Shown here: positions 1 through 11,384 of the stretch, piece by piece
Position numbering within the stretch: the first letter of the stretch is position 1
Layout of the letters: each line of letters opens with the position of its first letter
Origin: JAVVPL01 sp036655775
Lineage (GTDB): Bacteria; Bacteroidota; Bacteroidia; Bacteroidales; P3
Reading direction: 5' to 3'
Length of the DNA: 64,000 nucleotides
Assembly: GCA_036655775.1 (NCBI GenBank)
Contig: JAVVPL010000001.1
Span: 1 to 64,000 of the forward strand
Position numbers and translations under genes: made by a program
The notes under the pieces: model-generated
Told to the model about the DNA's origin: nothing
What the model saw: only the letters and a program-made list of their open reading frames with translations
The model's database searches: none

Positions 1-73
1 ATAGATATTGATATGGGGAACCTCCTCCCTTTATATGTACTTTAATATATCCAATGTTTAATGCGTTTTTTTA
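1..73 (-). pseudogene. In-frame continuation of the SprB repeat beyond the TAA stop
   Basis: Reading on from the stop at 71-73 in the same frame gives KNALNIGYIK, then VHIKGGGSPYQYL up to base 1. Aligned with the earlier module GATQGK-T-PSPV...VQGGVPPYTYQW, the last module GADNGK-stop-KNAL...IKGGGSPYQYL has the same length with no gap. The stop codon takes the place of a single residue. This indicates a nonsense substitution, a base-call error, or readthrough, rather than a natural end of the protein. The rest of the gene lies outside the window. Confidence 0.75.
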
Positions 74-3000
74 TTTTCCATTATCGGCCCCAAAATAATC
101 ACAATGTTTGATTTCGGCCTGTATACTAAGCGGATCGGGCGCATATACATTAGTTTCTTTATAGGCTCTACACAAAAGAGAATCTTGCACCGATACAAAA
201 TAAGAAAGCGCACATAAACTATCTATAAAATAACTTTTTTTTGCATTAGACCACAAATACGAATAAGGAGGTGTTCCTCCTAAAACCTGAGCCTCTATGC
301 GGCCATCACAGCGACCAAATCCCAAGGCACTATCTACACGAAGGTGTAAATCCAAAGCTTTGGGTTCATCTAAAAAATAACTAACCACAGAAATAATTCC
401 TTTGGCATCTTTGACTTCTAAAGAATAAAATCCCTTGGCTAAGGAAAAACGAATACTATCTTTTATTCCTTCTCGCCATTGATATTCATACGGAGGCGTA
501 CCGCCTTCAATCCTACTTGCTAGTTGCCCATTACTATCACCAGTACAAGAAATTTGTTTTTTCAAATCAATATAAGCGCATAATGCCTGCGTTTTATAAA
601 TATAAAATGTATCCCGCAAATTATATCCTTTCGCATCGGTCACTTTTAAATAATAATAGCCCTGAGGTAAGGAGTCCATGGTATCCAATTTTTTTGAAAA
701 ATTTGCCCATTGGTACGTATATGGAGGAACTCCACCTTGCACCGACACCACAATTTGACCATCCGTCACAGGGCTTGGCGTTTTACCTTGCGTAGCTCCA
801 AAATACGTACAATGTTTTATTTGAGCAATTAAACGAAGTGAATCAGGCGTAAAGACTTCTTTTTGCTTAGAAAGCAAACAAGCATTTTTATCTTTTACTC
901 TCAATGTATAAACTCCAGCTTTGAGTTTATCAATTGATGAAGTTGAATCACCATTACTCCAATGATATGTATAGGGAAGGGTTCCTCCTGTACAAGCCGC
1001 AAATAAAGCTCCATCAGAAGCCCCCCACCCACTCACGCTATCGGCGGTTAACAAAATAGATAACGCTTGAGGTTCGTCTAAAAAAATACTATCTATTGAA
1101 CTAATTCCATTTTTATCGAATACGTTAACTGTATAATATCCTTTTTTTGCTTGATGAAATGTATCTTGTCGATTTTGAGAACCCAGCCATTGATAGGTAT
1201 AAGGAGGCAAGCCTCCTTGTGTTTGCACCCTTAAAATACCATTGGCATCACCCAAACATTGAATTGGTTTTACAATTTTCAAGTTCGCTGTTAAATTGGG
1301 CAAAGAACGCAAATAAAAAGAACGTTGCAATTGACAATGATTAGAGTCTTGCAAAAGAACACTGTATTTATTTTCTTTTAAATTTTCTAAATTAGGCGTA
1401 GTTTCTCCCCCAGACCATAGATAGGAATAAGGTGCAGTTCCTCCACTTGCGCGTAGAGCAATAAGCCCATTCGACATCGCGGGAGGATTTATTTTATAGA
1501 GAGTTCCTTGATAGGAAGGATTCATTGTATCAGCCATTAAAGACAAAGGAATAGGCGCTATCACACTTGCTTTTGCGTAAGACTTACAATTATTTGCATC
1601 ACATACTTCTAGCTGTAAATCCTGCGCCTCCAATCCTTCTACATGAGGACTTGTAAGTCCATTCGACCACAAAAAAGTATAAGGCAAAGTGCCTCCCTGC
1701 ACTTGGGTATGCATACTGCCTTTATAGTCTCCTGCACAAGGCGAAGCTTGGACCTCAATGTGAATTTGCATTTTTGAAGGTTGAGATAAAAAATAAGTAT
1801 ACGACGATTTAACCCCATTGGTATCTGTAACCGTAATTACATAATACGAAGTAGGCAATTGAGAAATCGAAACTTGAGTAGAAGCATTCGACCATTCGTA
1901 TTTATAGGGGGCTTTACCTCCTTGCACCTTTACTTTTAAAGCACCTTCGGCACTTCCGTAACATTGAATTGAATTGGTTTCTATGATTGTTGTTTGTAGA
2001 GATGGATACCCCACTAAGAGCGTAGTATCTTCTATTTGGCAATTGCGTTTATCTTTAATACGAGTAATGTAGGTGTCCCCTTTCAAATTTTGCATCAACA
2101 TGCCCTCTGCACCTAATTCTACGTACGACTGATGACTCCATTGGTAAGTGTACATTCCATTGCCTCCAACAACATTAAGTAGAATCCTACCATTGTGCAA
2201 ACTAGGTAAAACTACCCCATCCACACTGCCATAATAATCGGGATCTTTAATACTCTTGCTGAATACTCGAAGTTGCTGAGGTTCGTTCAATTGTACTTGA
2301 TAAAAAGATTGTATTCCCAAAGCATCACTCACTATCAAATGATATATTCCTTTAGATAAACCCGTACACTTTGACGAGCTATGTGTCCAAGACGAGTTTT
2401 CTTTAGACCAGTGATAGGTATACGGTAAAACGCCCCCCGAAACATCCGCTTGCAGTATAGCATTCGACTCGCCAAAACAACGCACCGAATCTTCTACTCT
2501 AATTTTTGCAAGTAACATTTGTCTATCTTCTATCTTATACTCTTTTTGTATCTCACAAGCGTTTTGATCCGAAATTTGAATTCGATAAATTCCTGGTGAA
2601 AGTTCAGTAATTCGCTCTGTATTTATCCCTAATTTATCAAATGCCCCCATTGCATTCATTTTATACCAAGAATATACATAAGGGAAAGTGCCTCCTTCTA
2701 CTTTCACTTGAATACTTGCATCTGACAAACTCTTTTTTATTTCGGCCTGCGTAGATCCATAATAGCTTGGCTGTACAAGTGTTTCATTTATTATCTGTAA
2801 AACTTTGGGCGCATTGATCTGCATATTGTATTGTGCACTAGCTCCAAAAGCATCCGTAATTGTAGCCGTATATTCTCCAGCACTTAAGGCTTGTAAACTT
2901 TCACCCTGTACGCCATTGGACCATTGAATTTGATACGGAGGCCGCCCCCCTCGTACCGACAAATTTAATTTTGCATCTTTACTATCACAACAAGAAGGTG

Positions 3001-5521
3001 GAATATACGATTGCACACTAGGCTCCACCTGTGCAATCGTGCGCAATGTATATGTATTGTTATATAAACATCCATTTGCATCCGACATTTGCAGATCGTA
3101 TTTCCCCGCATCTAAATTTACTAAATTTTGCTGCGAAGAAGAAGGGGTCCATGCAAAACGATAAGGCGGTGTTCCTCCCATAGGAGCGCTTGCAATAGAT
3201 CCTTTTTCTAAATTTGTAGCAGTTTTATAATAGGGATGTTGTATTACCACTGTATCCATTTGCAAATTTAAAGCAGGCTCGGTAATTGTATACGTTTGTT
3301 CTATTTTACAAGCATTGGTATCACTGAGCATCAGAGTATAATTCCCAGCTTTTACATTGGCTAAATCGCGCATATACGTGCCATTATTCCAAGAATAGCG
3401 ATATACATTTGCACCTCCTGAGGCTTGAATATGAATTTGTCCATCTGCATTGCCTTTGCATTTTACATGAACAATATTTGAGGATACTGAAAGTGGTTGC
3501 GGATTAAACAAACGACAGGTATCGTAGGAAATTAAACGTGTATTAGCCTTTTTTACAATCACTTTGTACACACCTTGCTCTTGTGCTTGCAGAATGAACT
3601 TATTTTCGTTTAATCTACATTGCTCTTTTTCCCAAAAGTAATAAAGCGTTCTTTTATCCTGTCCATTGTCCATTTTATTGACCTTTGCAATTAAAACCCC
3701 ATCTTTACTCGCATTACATTTAGGATTACTCCCCAAAAGCTGTACCCGTAAGGTATCTTTCAATTGTTCTATTGAACCTGTTAAAATAGATTTGCAATTA
3801 TTGGCATCTTTAATTTCGATTTTATAGGAAGTCGGGGTATATATAGCCGTATACTCAGACATATTTCCTTTGTTTATATCATTTAATTCGTAAGTATAGG
3901 TGTAAGGGGGTGTGCCATTTTTAGTTTCGGCTTTATCAATGGAAAGATACCCATCTTTGGCACTTTCAGGAATTCCATTTTTATATTGCACTCCACTAAT
4001 ATGAGCATAATTCAATGATGTTGAAATAGCGGGAGGATTGAGAATTTCCAATGTGAAAAGATACGTATCAGAAATTTCTTCATCCGATATAATTTTTATA
4101 TTATATGTGCCCACGGGAATTTGAGTAAATGTATATTGATCGTACATCTGCAAATATTTACCTTTTAGGCATTCATGTTTAGTGGGCTCCCAAAGTACAC
4201 CGTCTTTGTAAAACGTATATATAGTGAAAGGCTGAAATTTTTTAGCATTTGGTATTTCTATAAAAAATTGACCTGTTTCATTATGACAATGCGGGGAGGT
4301 TATTTCCATACGCACATTCATTTTATTTTTGACCACTTTAAATTCTTGCAATTTAAACATTGCTTTTTGGGCTCTTTCACTAGTAAAAGACTGATTATGC
4401 GAAGCTTTTACAGAGGTAGTACGGCCGTTTATAATACCTTCGGCAGTTATATAATATTTTCCAGCACTTAATTGAATTCCTTTTGATTTTAATTCAATAA
4501 AATATCGGCCCTGTTGGTCAAAAGAAGTAATATTAAGATCCAACAATTGTGCTACAATACGCGCTTCCGCAATAGGAACGCCATTATTATTAAATTGGGT
4601 AAGAGAATCATAAATAGTAATCGTAGTAATTCTTTCATCAAAAGACGGATTTAACATCCGATTAAATTCCAGCCTAAGTGTGTCTAAGTACGTATCATTC
4701 ATTCGTATGCTTTGCAAATTGGAGGGATAGGTTCTAGGGTGTGGTAAGTCTGGATAAAATCGAAACATAACCGATTCAGAAACATCATTTTCTCGGATTT
4801 TAAGATGAAAAAATATAGGATCCCCAATATGAGCATTAGGCAAATCATTCAAAGAAATAGCAAGTTTTTTGCCTCTTTGAGGATATTCTTGTATCGCTCC
4901 ATTCCCTATCCTATATTCCCAAACATACGCCTCTGGAGGATATAACATACCCGAATCATTAACACTTAACACCACCTTATCCATAAAAGAAAATTCAGTA
5001 ATAGGTAAAGGATTTATACTTAAATTTGCATCTACATACATAGATATTTCATATTCAATGCGACTTGTGATTATATTTTGGGTTTGATAAAGTAAATCTT
5101 TAACCCATAAAGTATCTTGTCTCTTATAGACTTCTTGTCTCACAGATACTCCACCCTCCCCCATATCTTCATATAGTTCTTCTGTTAACAAATAGGTTAA
5201 TTCGGCATTAGTTGCATATTGATCCAATGATTTTTGAAAACTTTTCGATTCACCATCACAAGTGTATTTATGGGCATACACTTCAATGCCATCTTCCCAC
5301 ATATTGCCCAAATTATAGAAATTAACCTTCGATTTAATATTTTTAAAGGGACAAGAAGAACACATAATTGTATTCACAACTACGCCATAGCGTGGCATAG
5401 CCTGTGAAAAGAGAGTATCTGAACTGAGTAATAAAATACACATAAGGTACAATACATATTTTTTGTTTTTATTTACAAAATGTATTTTTGAACAAAAACG
5501 TGAGTTTGATGAATGTAACAT
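71..5521 (-). CDS. Giant SprB-repeat cell-surface adhesin-like protein (interrupted by stop)
   Basis: Secreted surface protein of 1816 residues up to its first stop. A hydrophobic signal segment lies at about residues 22-41. About 500 residues of non-repetitive sequence follow, then about 15 modules of roughly 75-80 residues, each with a core like GGTPPYTYQW followed by a 'G-x-Y-x-V-x-V-x-D' strand. This core is typical of the SprB repeat found in Bacteroidota gliding and adhesion proteins exported by T9SS. Modules starting with Cys (such as CFGES, CYGSA, CTGDS) alternate with modules starting with Tyr (YYGS, CTYFGA). No C-terminal sorting domain is seen. The frame stops at TAA in the middle of a module, but the module continues in frame to the window edge (see 1-73), so the real gene is probably longer, or has been broken here. 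Exact role (gliding, attachment) is inference. Confidence 0.85.
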   Translation of the reverse strand: MLHSSNSRFCSKIHFVNKNKKYVLYLMCILLLSSDTLFSQAMPRYGVVVNTIMCSSCPFKNIKSKVNFYNLGNMWEDGIEVYAHKYTCDGESKSFQKSLDQYATNAELTYLLTEELYEDMGEGGVSVRQEVYKRQDTLWVKDLLYQTQNIITSRIEYEISMYVDANLSINPLPITEFSFMDKVVLSVNDSGMLYPPEAYVWEYRIGNGAIQEYPQRGKKLAISLNDLPNAHIGDPIFFHLKIRENDVSESVMFRFYPDLPHPRTYPSNLQSIRMNDTYLDTLRLEFNRMLNPSFDERITTITIYDSLTQFNNNGVPIAEARIVAQLLDLNITSFDQQGRYFIELKSKGIQLSAGKYYITAEGIINGRTTSVKASHNQSFTSERAQKAMFKLQEFKVVKNKMNVRMEITSPHCHNETGQFFIEIPNAKKFQPFTIYTFYKDGVLWEPTKHECLKGKYLQMYDQYTFTQIPVGTYNIKIISDEEISDTYLFTLEILNPPAISTSLNYAHISGVQYKNGIPESAKDGYLSIDKAETKNGTPPYTYTYELNDINKGNMSEYTAIYTPTSYKIEIKDANNCKSILTGSIEQLKDTLRVQLLGSNPKCNASKDGVLIAKVNKMDNGQDKRTLYYFWEKEQCRLNENKFILQAQEQGVYKVIVKKANTRLISYDTCRLFNPQPLSVSSNIVHVKCKGNADGQIHIQASGGANVYRYSWNNGTYMRDLANVKAGNYTLMLSDTNACKIEQTYTITEPALNLQMDTVVIQHPYYKTATNLEKGSIASAPMGGTPPYRFAWTPSSSQQNLVNLDAGKYDLQMSDANGCLYNNTYTLRTIAQVEPSVQSYIPPSCCDSKDAKLNLSVRGGRPPYQIQWSNGVQGESLQALSAGEYTATITDAFGASAQYNMQINAPKVLQIINETLVQPSYYGSTQAEIKKSLSDASIQVKVEGGTFPYVYSWYKMNAMGAFDKLGINTERITELSPGIYRIQISDQNACEIQKEYKIEDRQMLLAKIRVEDSVRCFGESNAILQADVSGGVLPYTYHWSKENSSWTHSSSKCTGLSKGIYHLIVSDALGIQSFYQVQLNEPQQLRVFSKSIKDPDYYGSVDGVVLPSLHNGRILLNVVGGNGMYTYQWSHQSYVELGAEGMLMQNLKGDTYITRIKDKRNCQIEDTTLLVGYPSLQTTIIETNSIQCYGSAEGALKVKVQGGKAPYKYEWSNASTQVSISQLPTSYYVITVTDTNGVKSSYTYFLSQPSKMQIHIEVQASPCAGDYKGSMHTQVQGGTLPYTFLWSNGLTSPHVEGLEAQDLQLEVCDANNCKSYAKASVIAPIPLSLMADTMNPSYQGTLYKINPPAMSNGLIALRASGGTAPYSYLWSGGETTPNLENLKENKYSVLLQDSNHCQLQRSFYLRSLPNLTANLKIVKPIQCLGDANGILRVQTQGGLPPYTYQWLGSQNRQDTFHQAKKGYYTVNVFDKNGISSIDSIFLDEPQALSILLTADSVSGWGASDGALFAACTGGTLPYTYHWSNGDSTSSIDKLKAGVYTLRVKDKNACLLSKQKEVFTPDSLRLIAQIKHCTYFGATQGKTPSPVTDGQIVVSVQGGVPPYTYQWANFSKKLDTMDSLPQGYYYLKVTDAKGYNLRDTFYIYKTQALCAYIDLKKQISCTGDSNGQLASRIEGGTPPYEYQWREGIKDSIRFSLAKGFYSLEVKDAKGIISVVSYFLDEPKALDLHLRVDSALGFGRCDGRIEAQVLGGTPPYSYLWSNAKKSYFIDSLCALSYFVSVQDSLLCRAYKETNVYAPDPLSIQAEIKHCDYFGADNGK

Positions 5522-5561
5522 GATTTGATAATTTAGTTGATTGTACTACATGATTTGATAA
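5518..5561 (-). repeat. Duplicated start-codon region
   Basis: The 14-base sequence ACATGATTTGATAA occurs at 5518-5531 and again at 5548-5561. On the minus strand each copy reads TTATCAAATCATGT. The copy nearest the gene carries the start codon of the SprB-repeat protein; in the upstream copy the ATG is followed at once by TAG. Confidence 0.7.
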
Positions 5562-5745
5562 AATAGTTTTATTCGTTTAATTTTAATATTGTTTTTTGAA
5601 TTTAGCTATTTTTGAATTGCAAAAATAAACTCAAAACAAACTAAAAATGAAATATTTATGTTAACTAATGTTAATTTTAAGATAGTTTAACAATATTTAA
5701 CAATATTTAACATTTTCAAGAATGTAAATGTTTTTTTTATTTTTT

Positions 5746-5777
5746 TTTGCATTCTCCATAATCTTTATGTAAATTCG
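5746..5777 (+). promoter_or_regulatory. Candidate promoter of the atp operon
   Basis: TTTG at 5746-5749, 20 bases, then TAAATTCG at 5770-5777, close to the Bacteroidota TTTG-N19-TAnnTTTG pattern and 17 bases before the atpB ATG. The rest of the 273-base gap (5522-5794) is very AT-rich and has the repeated unit TTAACAATAT at about 5697-5716. A TATTTTTG element on the minus strand (5620-5627) could serve the SprB gene. Confidence 0.4.
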
Positions 5778-5794
5778 CATAAATTTTTTTTACT

Positions 5795-7202
<1,408 letters not shown>

Positions 7203-7206
7203 TACC

Positions 7207-7704
7207 ATGGAATTAGTTACACCCGGACTCGGCTTATTGTTTTGGACCTGTCTAATTTTTCTAATTCTCTTTTTTCTTTTGAAAAAGTTTGCGTTTCCTT
7301 CCATCGTAAAAATTTTGGAAGAAAGGGAAGATGGTATAGAGAATGCGCTATTACAAGCAGAAATTGCAAGAAAAAGTCTAGAAGAATTAAATGCAAAAAA
7401 TGAAGTTTTACTCAAAGAAGCTAAAGAAGAAAGAGATATTCTTTTGCGTGAAGCTCATAATTTGCACCTTCGTATGCTCGAAGAGGCAAAAGAAAAAAGC
7501 AAAGCCGACTACGATGCACTTATGTTAAGTGCACGTGAGGATATACTATTGGAAAAACAAGCCGCCATTGCGGATATTAAAAATGAAGTTTCTGCCATGG
7601 CTCTTGATATGTCGAAAAAAATATTAGAAGCCAATTTTGAAGACTCCAAAAATCAGCAAGAATATGCCGATCGTTTGCTTTCTAAAATTCATATTAATCC
7701 CTAG
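7207..7704 (+). CDS. atpF: F0F1 ATP synthase subunit b
   Basis: Peripheral stalk subunit, 165 residues. One N-terminal membrane helix (about residues 8-27, LLFWTCLIFLILFFLLKKFA) is followed by a long charged alpha-helical region rich in Glu, Lys and Ala, the expected dimeric coiled coil that connects the a subunit to delta and F1. Only one b-type gene is present, so a homodimeric stalk is likely. It is packed between atpE (4 bases) and atpH (3 bases). Confidence 0.95.
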   Translation: MELVTPGLGLLFWTCLIFLILFFLLKKFAFPSIVKILEEREDGIENALLQAEIARKSLEELNAKNEVLLKEAKEERDILLREAHNLHLRMLEEAKEKSKADYDALMLSAREDILLEKQAAIADIKNEVSAMALDMSKKILEANFEDSKNQQEYADRLLSKIHINP

Positions 7705-7707
7705 ATT

Positions 7708-8265
7708 ATGGCAAGTAGTAAAGCAAATATACGATATGCACGCGCTTTGTTTAATTTTGGAAAAGAACAAAATGTGAACGATACACTCTATACGGATATG
7801 CAATTTGTAATTGATACAACTGCAAAAAATAGAGAATTTAAACATTTTTTAAGTAATCCAACCATTCATATCAAGCATAAAATAGGTGTAGTAAACGAAA
7901 TTTTCACAGATAGAGTACATCCTATTTCTATTAATTTTATGCTTTTATTATTAAAAAAAAGCAGAGAAGCAAACCTTGTTCAAATAGCTCGCCAATTTGT
8001 AACTTTATATAGACGAGATAACAAAATATCGCGTGCTGTAGTTAGAACACCACAAATTGCAAGCGAATTGTTTTTGAAAAAGTTAAGAAGCAAATTGGAA
8101 GCACAAACGCATAGCAAAATAGAATTGGTTAATAAAATAGCTCCTTCTTTAATTGGAGGCTTTACTTTACAAATACACGATCTATTTTTAGATTTAAGTA
8201 TTGCTGGCGAACTTAATAAACTCAAAAAAGAAATGCACCAAACTGCATATACAAAAAAATTATAA
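7708..8265 (+). CDS. atpH: F0F1 ATP synthase subunit delta
   Basis: Links the peripheral stalk to the top of F1. It has 185 residues, normal for the family, with an N-terminal helical domain opening with [17 protein letters not shown] (the conserved Y-A-x-A-L-F motif). The C-terminal region has the usual ending [28 protein letters not shown]. Identification rests on these motifs plus position between atpF and atpA. Three bases separate it from atpF and two from atpA. Confidence 0.95.
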   Translation: MASSKANIRYARALFNFGKEQNVNDTLYTDMQFVIDTTAKNREFKHFLSNPTIHIKHKIGVVNEIFTDRVHPISINFMLLLLKKSREANLVQIARQFVTLYRRDNKISRAVVRTPQIASELFLKKLRSKLEAQTHSKIELVNKIAPSLIGGFTLQIHDLFLDLSIAGELNKLKKEMHQTAYTKKL

Positions 8266-8267
8266 TT

Positions 8268-9848
8268 ATGGCAGAAATAAAAGCATCAGAAATATCAGCA
8301 ATTCTTAAAAGACAATTAGCTGGCATTGATCTGGACACAAGTATAGATGAAGTGGGAACTGTTTTAGATGCTGGAGATGGAATTGCTCGAATCTATGGAA
8401 TGCAAAATGTTCAATCGGGTGAATTAGTTGAATTTTTATCCAATGGACTTGAAGGCATTGTATTTAATTTAGAAGAAGATAATGTCGGCATTGTATTGTT
8501 GGGAGATGGCAAAAATGTAAAAGAAGGCGATAAAGTAAAACGCACCAAGCAAATTGCCGCTATTCCCGTGGGCGAAAAGATTATTGGAAGAGTTGTTAAT
8601 ACCTTAGGAACCGTCATTGATGGGAAAGGAGAAATCGAAGGTCCTTTATTAGAAATGCCTTTGGAAAGAAAAGCACCTGGCGTTATCTTTCGTCAACCTG
8701 TATCAGAACCTCTACAAACAGGACTTAAAGCCATTGACGCAATGGTTCCCATAGGACGCGGACAAAGAGAATTACTTATTGGAGATAGACAAACTGGCAA
8801 AACAGCCATTGCTATTGATACCATTATCAATCAAAAGGAATTCTTTGAAAGTGGAAATCCAGTGTATTGTATTTACGTTGCCATTGGCCAAAAAGGATCT
8901 ACGGTGGCTCATACAGTAAAGATTTTGGAAGAAAGTGGCGCTATGAATTATACCGTTGTAGTTGCCGCTACTGCTTCCGATCCTGCGGCTATGCAATTTT
9001 ATGCTCCTTTTGCAGGAGCTGCTATTGGCGAATATTTTAGAGATACGGGCCGTTCGGCTTTAGTTATTTATGATGATTTATCAAAACAGGCCGTAGCATA
9101 CCGTGAAGTGTCTTTACTGCTTCGTCGTCCACCAGGACGTGAAGCCTATCCAGGAGATGTGTTTTATTTACACTCTCGTTTACTTGAAAGAGCAGCAAAA
9201 ATCATCAAATCCGATAAAATTGCGGCTCAGATGAACGACCTACCTATTGGACTCAAAGATTTAGTTAAAGGAGGAGGTTCCTTAACGGCTTTGCCTATCA
9301 TCGAAACCCAAGAAGGGGATGTATCTGCATATATTCCTACCAATGTAATTTCTATTACCGATGGTCAAATTTTCTTGGAAATGAATTTATTTAATTCTGG
9401 GGTTCGTCCCGCCATCAACGTAGGTATTTCGGTATCTCGTGTGGGCGGAAGTGCTCAAATTAAATCCATGAAAAAAGTGGCAGGAACGCTCAAATTAGAT
9501 CAAGCCCAATATCGAGAATTAGAAGCTTTTTCAAAATTCGGATCCGATCTAGATGCCGCTACCAAGGCTACATTGGATAAAGGAGCTCGAAATGTAGAAT
9601 TACTAAAACAAGCCCAATATTCTCCCATGAAAGTAGAGGAACAGGTAGCTATGATTTTTTGTGGAGCCAATGGCTTGTTACAAAAACTTCCTTTAGATAA
9701 AGTCCGTGATTTTGAAATTGATTTCTTACGAACCTTACATACGGAACATAGTGATATTTTAGCTTCAATTAAAACGCAAGTTTTGGATGAGGAACGCTCG
9801 CAAAAGCTCAAAAATATTGCCAAAGAAGTAATTGATAAATTCATTTAA
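8268..9848 (+). CDS. atpA: F0F1 ATP synthase subunit alpha
   Basis: Non-catalytic nucleotide-binding subunit of F1, 526 residues. The P-loop GDRQTGKT lies near residue 172, the DDLSKQA stretch follows the Walker B strand, and the family signature region [15 protein letters not shown], with its Arg finger (ISVSRVGG), is near residue 390. An N-terminal beta-barrel and a C-terminal helical domain complete the normal layout. Upstream spacing is 2 bases to atpH and downstream 3 bases to atpG, so the gene is co-transcribed and probably translationally coupled. Confidence 0.98.
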   Translation: MAEIKASEISAILKRQLAGIDLDTSIDEVGTVLDAGDGIARIYGMQNVQSGELVEFLSNGLEGIVFNLEEDNVGIVLLGDGKNVKEGDKVKRTKQIAAIPVGEKIIGRVVNTLGTVIDGKGEIEGPLLEMPLERKAPGVIFRQPVSEPLQTGLKAIDAMVPIGRGQRELLIGDRQTGKTAIAIDTIINQKEFFESGNPVYCIYVAIGQKGSTVAHTVKILEESGAMNYTVVVAATASDPAAMQFYAPFAGAAIGEYFRDTGRSALVIYDDLSKQAVAYREVSLLLRRPPGREAYPGDVFYLHSRLLERAAKIIKSDKIAAQMNDLPIGLKDLVKGGGSLTALPIIETQEGDVSAYIPTNVISITDGQIFLEMNLFNSGVRPAINVGISVSRVGGSAQIKSMKKVAGTLKLDQAQYRELEAFSKFGSDLDAATKATLDKGARNVELLKQAQYSPMKVEEQVAMIFCGANGLLQKLPLDKVRDFEIDFLRTLHTEHSDILASIKTQVLDEERSQKLKNIAKEVIDKFI

Positions 9849-9851
9849 GTT

Positions 9852-10763
9852 ATGGCAAGCCTCAAAGACATCAAAATTCGGATTGATTCTGTACGTTCTA
9901 CGCAACAGTTGACTTCAGCTATGAAAATGGTGTCAGCATCGAAACTACGTAGAGCACAATTAGCGCAGAACACATTAAAAGACGTCGCGGATAAGTTGGG
10001 TCAAATTGTACGTAATATTTATGCTGGCTTTGAAAATAATAAACTTCAATTTTTCTTTAAAGATAGAGATAAAATTAGTCATGCCCTCATTGTAGTAATT
10101 ACATCTGATAAAGGTTTATGCGGTTCTTTTAATGGAACTGTTATTAAAGCTGCTGTCAATTTGATAGAAACGGAATATAAAGAATTAGCTTTGGAAAATA
10201 AGGTAGAGGTGCTTTGCTTGGGAAAAAAGGGTTTGGAATTTTTTAGCAAAAAACCTTATAAAATACATCCTTTGTCAAACACTCCTTTGGATCACCTTAC
10301 TTATAAATTAATTTTTCCTATTGCACAGTCTGTAGTGAGAGCATATACAAAAGGGGTTTATGATCGTGTTGAATTTATCTATCATCGGCCTATCAATGCC
10401 GCCACACAACAGTTGCATATTCAACGTTTTTTACCTCTGACCAAAGTGGCTGAGATTGGTGAAATACAAAACAATGAATTGGTAATTGATCAACTTCCTC
10501 CAGATGCCATCTTTTTACCTAATAAAGGAGATGTAATTGTACAATTAGTACCAGGCTTATTTAAAGTATATTTTTACTATATGCTTTTGGAGGCAGCTAC
10601 GGCTGAACATGGAGCTCGGATGACCGCAATGCACAAGGCCAGCGACAATGCGATGCAATTGTTGAAAGTTTTGAATATGGACTACAATAAAAAACGTCAA
10701 AGTGCTATTACAAACGAATTGATGGAAATTGTGAGTGGAGCGGAAGCATTGAATAATCAATAG
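9852..10763 (+). CDS. atpG: F0F1 ATP synthase subunit gamma
   Basis: Central rotor shaft of F1, 303 residues. The N-terminal helix begins with the conserved LKDIKIRIDSVRSTQQLTSA and continues MKMVSASKLRRAQ. A Rossmann-like middle domain contains SDKGLCGSFN, and the C-terminal helix ends with ARMTAMHKASDNAMQLL and the typical N-x-x-RQ-x-AIT-x-E-L-x-EIV-x-GAEA tail. It closes the operon: the next gene is a signal-peptide protein 68 bases away. No epsilon gene follows. Confidence 0.97.
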   Translation: MASLKDIKIRIDSVRSTQQLTSAMKMVSASKLRRAQLAQNTLKDVADKLGQIVRNIYAGFENNKLQFFFKDRDKISHALIVVITSDKGLCGSFNGTVIKAAVNLIETEYKELALENKVEVLCLGKKGLEFFSKKPYKIHPLSNTPLDHLTYKLIFPIAQSVVRAYTKGVYDRVEFIYHRPINAATQQLHIQRFLPLTKVAEIGEIQNNELVIDQLPPDAIFLPNKGDVIVQLVPGLFKVYFYYMLLEAATAEHGARMTAMHKASDNAMQLLKVLNMDYNKKRQSAITNELMEIVSGAEALNNQ

Positions 10764-10831
10764 CATCAACTATTTTTTTTGAAAAAACGCTTAATTTTTA
10801 TAAATCTAATTTTATTTAAAATTACTTACGC

Positions 10832-11380
10832 ATGAAAAAAATGAAAATTACTTTAGTTAGCTGCTTTGTTTTAGTGTCCGTATTTAGCTATGGGCAAACA
10901 TTTACCTTAAGTAGCAAAAATTTAGGAGGTCAAGCAACTCTCAAGGAAGTATTTGATGGATTTGGATGCACGGGTAAAAATATTTCGCCTCAATTAAGTT
11001 GGACAAATGCACCTCTAGGAACTAAAAGTTTTGCCATCACTATGTACGACCCTGATGCTCCTTCGGGTAGTGGATGGTGGCATTGGCTTATGTTTGATAT
11101 TCCTGCCAATGTAAACAATCTAAACGCGGATGCAGGCAATATAAATAAACACCTATTTCCCGAAAAAGCAATTCAAAGTGTTACGGATTTTGGTAGTTTT
11201 GGATACGGAGGTCCCTGCCCTCCTATTGGCGATGAGGCTCATAAATACATTATTACCATATATGCACTTAAAGTAGAAAGTTTGGGCTTAGATAAAAATG
11301 CCATGCCTGCGGCTGTGGGATTTAATCTTTGGAACAATACAATTGAAAAAGCAAGTATCGTTCTATATTACGGCAGATAA
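10832..11380 (+). CDS. Secreted PEBP-family (YbhB/YbcL, Raf kinase inhibitor-like) protein
   Basis: 182 residues with an N-terminal signal peptide (MKKMKITLVSCFVLVSVFSYGQ). The body shows the bacterial phosphatidylethanolamine-binding family pattern: GKNISPQLSW near residue 48, then MYDPDAPSGSGWWHWLMFDIP with the Asp-Pro-Asp-x-Pro pocket motif, and GYGGPCPPIGDEAHKYIITIYAL, which holds the second pocket motif (GPCPP...H). The biochemical role of bacterial members is unclear; small-ligand binding is assumed. It may stand alone or be read through from atpG. It is convergent with the next gene, with only 4 bases between stops. Confidence 0.88.
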   Translation: MKKMKITLVSCFVLVSVFSYGQTFTLSSKNLGGQATLKEVFDGFGCTGKNISPQLSWTNAPLGTKSFAITMYDPDAPSGSGWWHWLMFDIPANVNNLNADAGNINKHLFPEKAIQSVTDFGSFGYGGPCPPIGDEAHKYIITIYALKVESLGLDKNAMPAAVGFNLWNNTIEKASIVLYYGR

Positions 11381-11384
11381 TCTA

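Noticed and set aside
71..3500. Regularly spaced repeated DNA that could be taken for a CRISPR or tandem-repeat array
   Set aside because: The repetition is at protein level (SprB modules in one open frame, about 240 bases each) and the DNA copies are too diverged and too long for CRISPR repeats.
5522..5794. TTAAC-rich AT-rich region as a replication origin
   Set aside because: No DnaA-box-like cluster was seen and dnaA or dnaN are not nearby; it is simply an AT-rich divergent promoter region.
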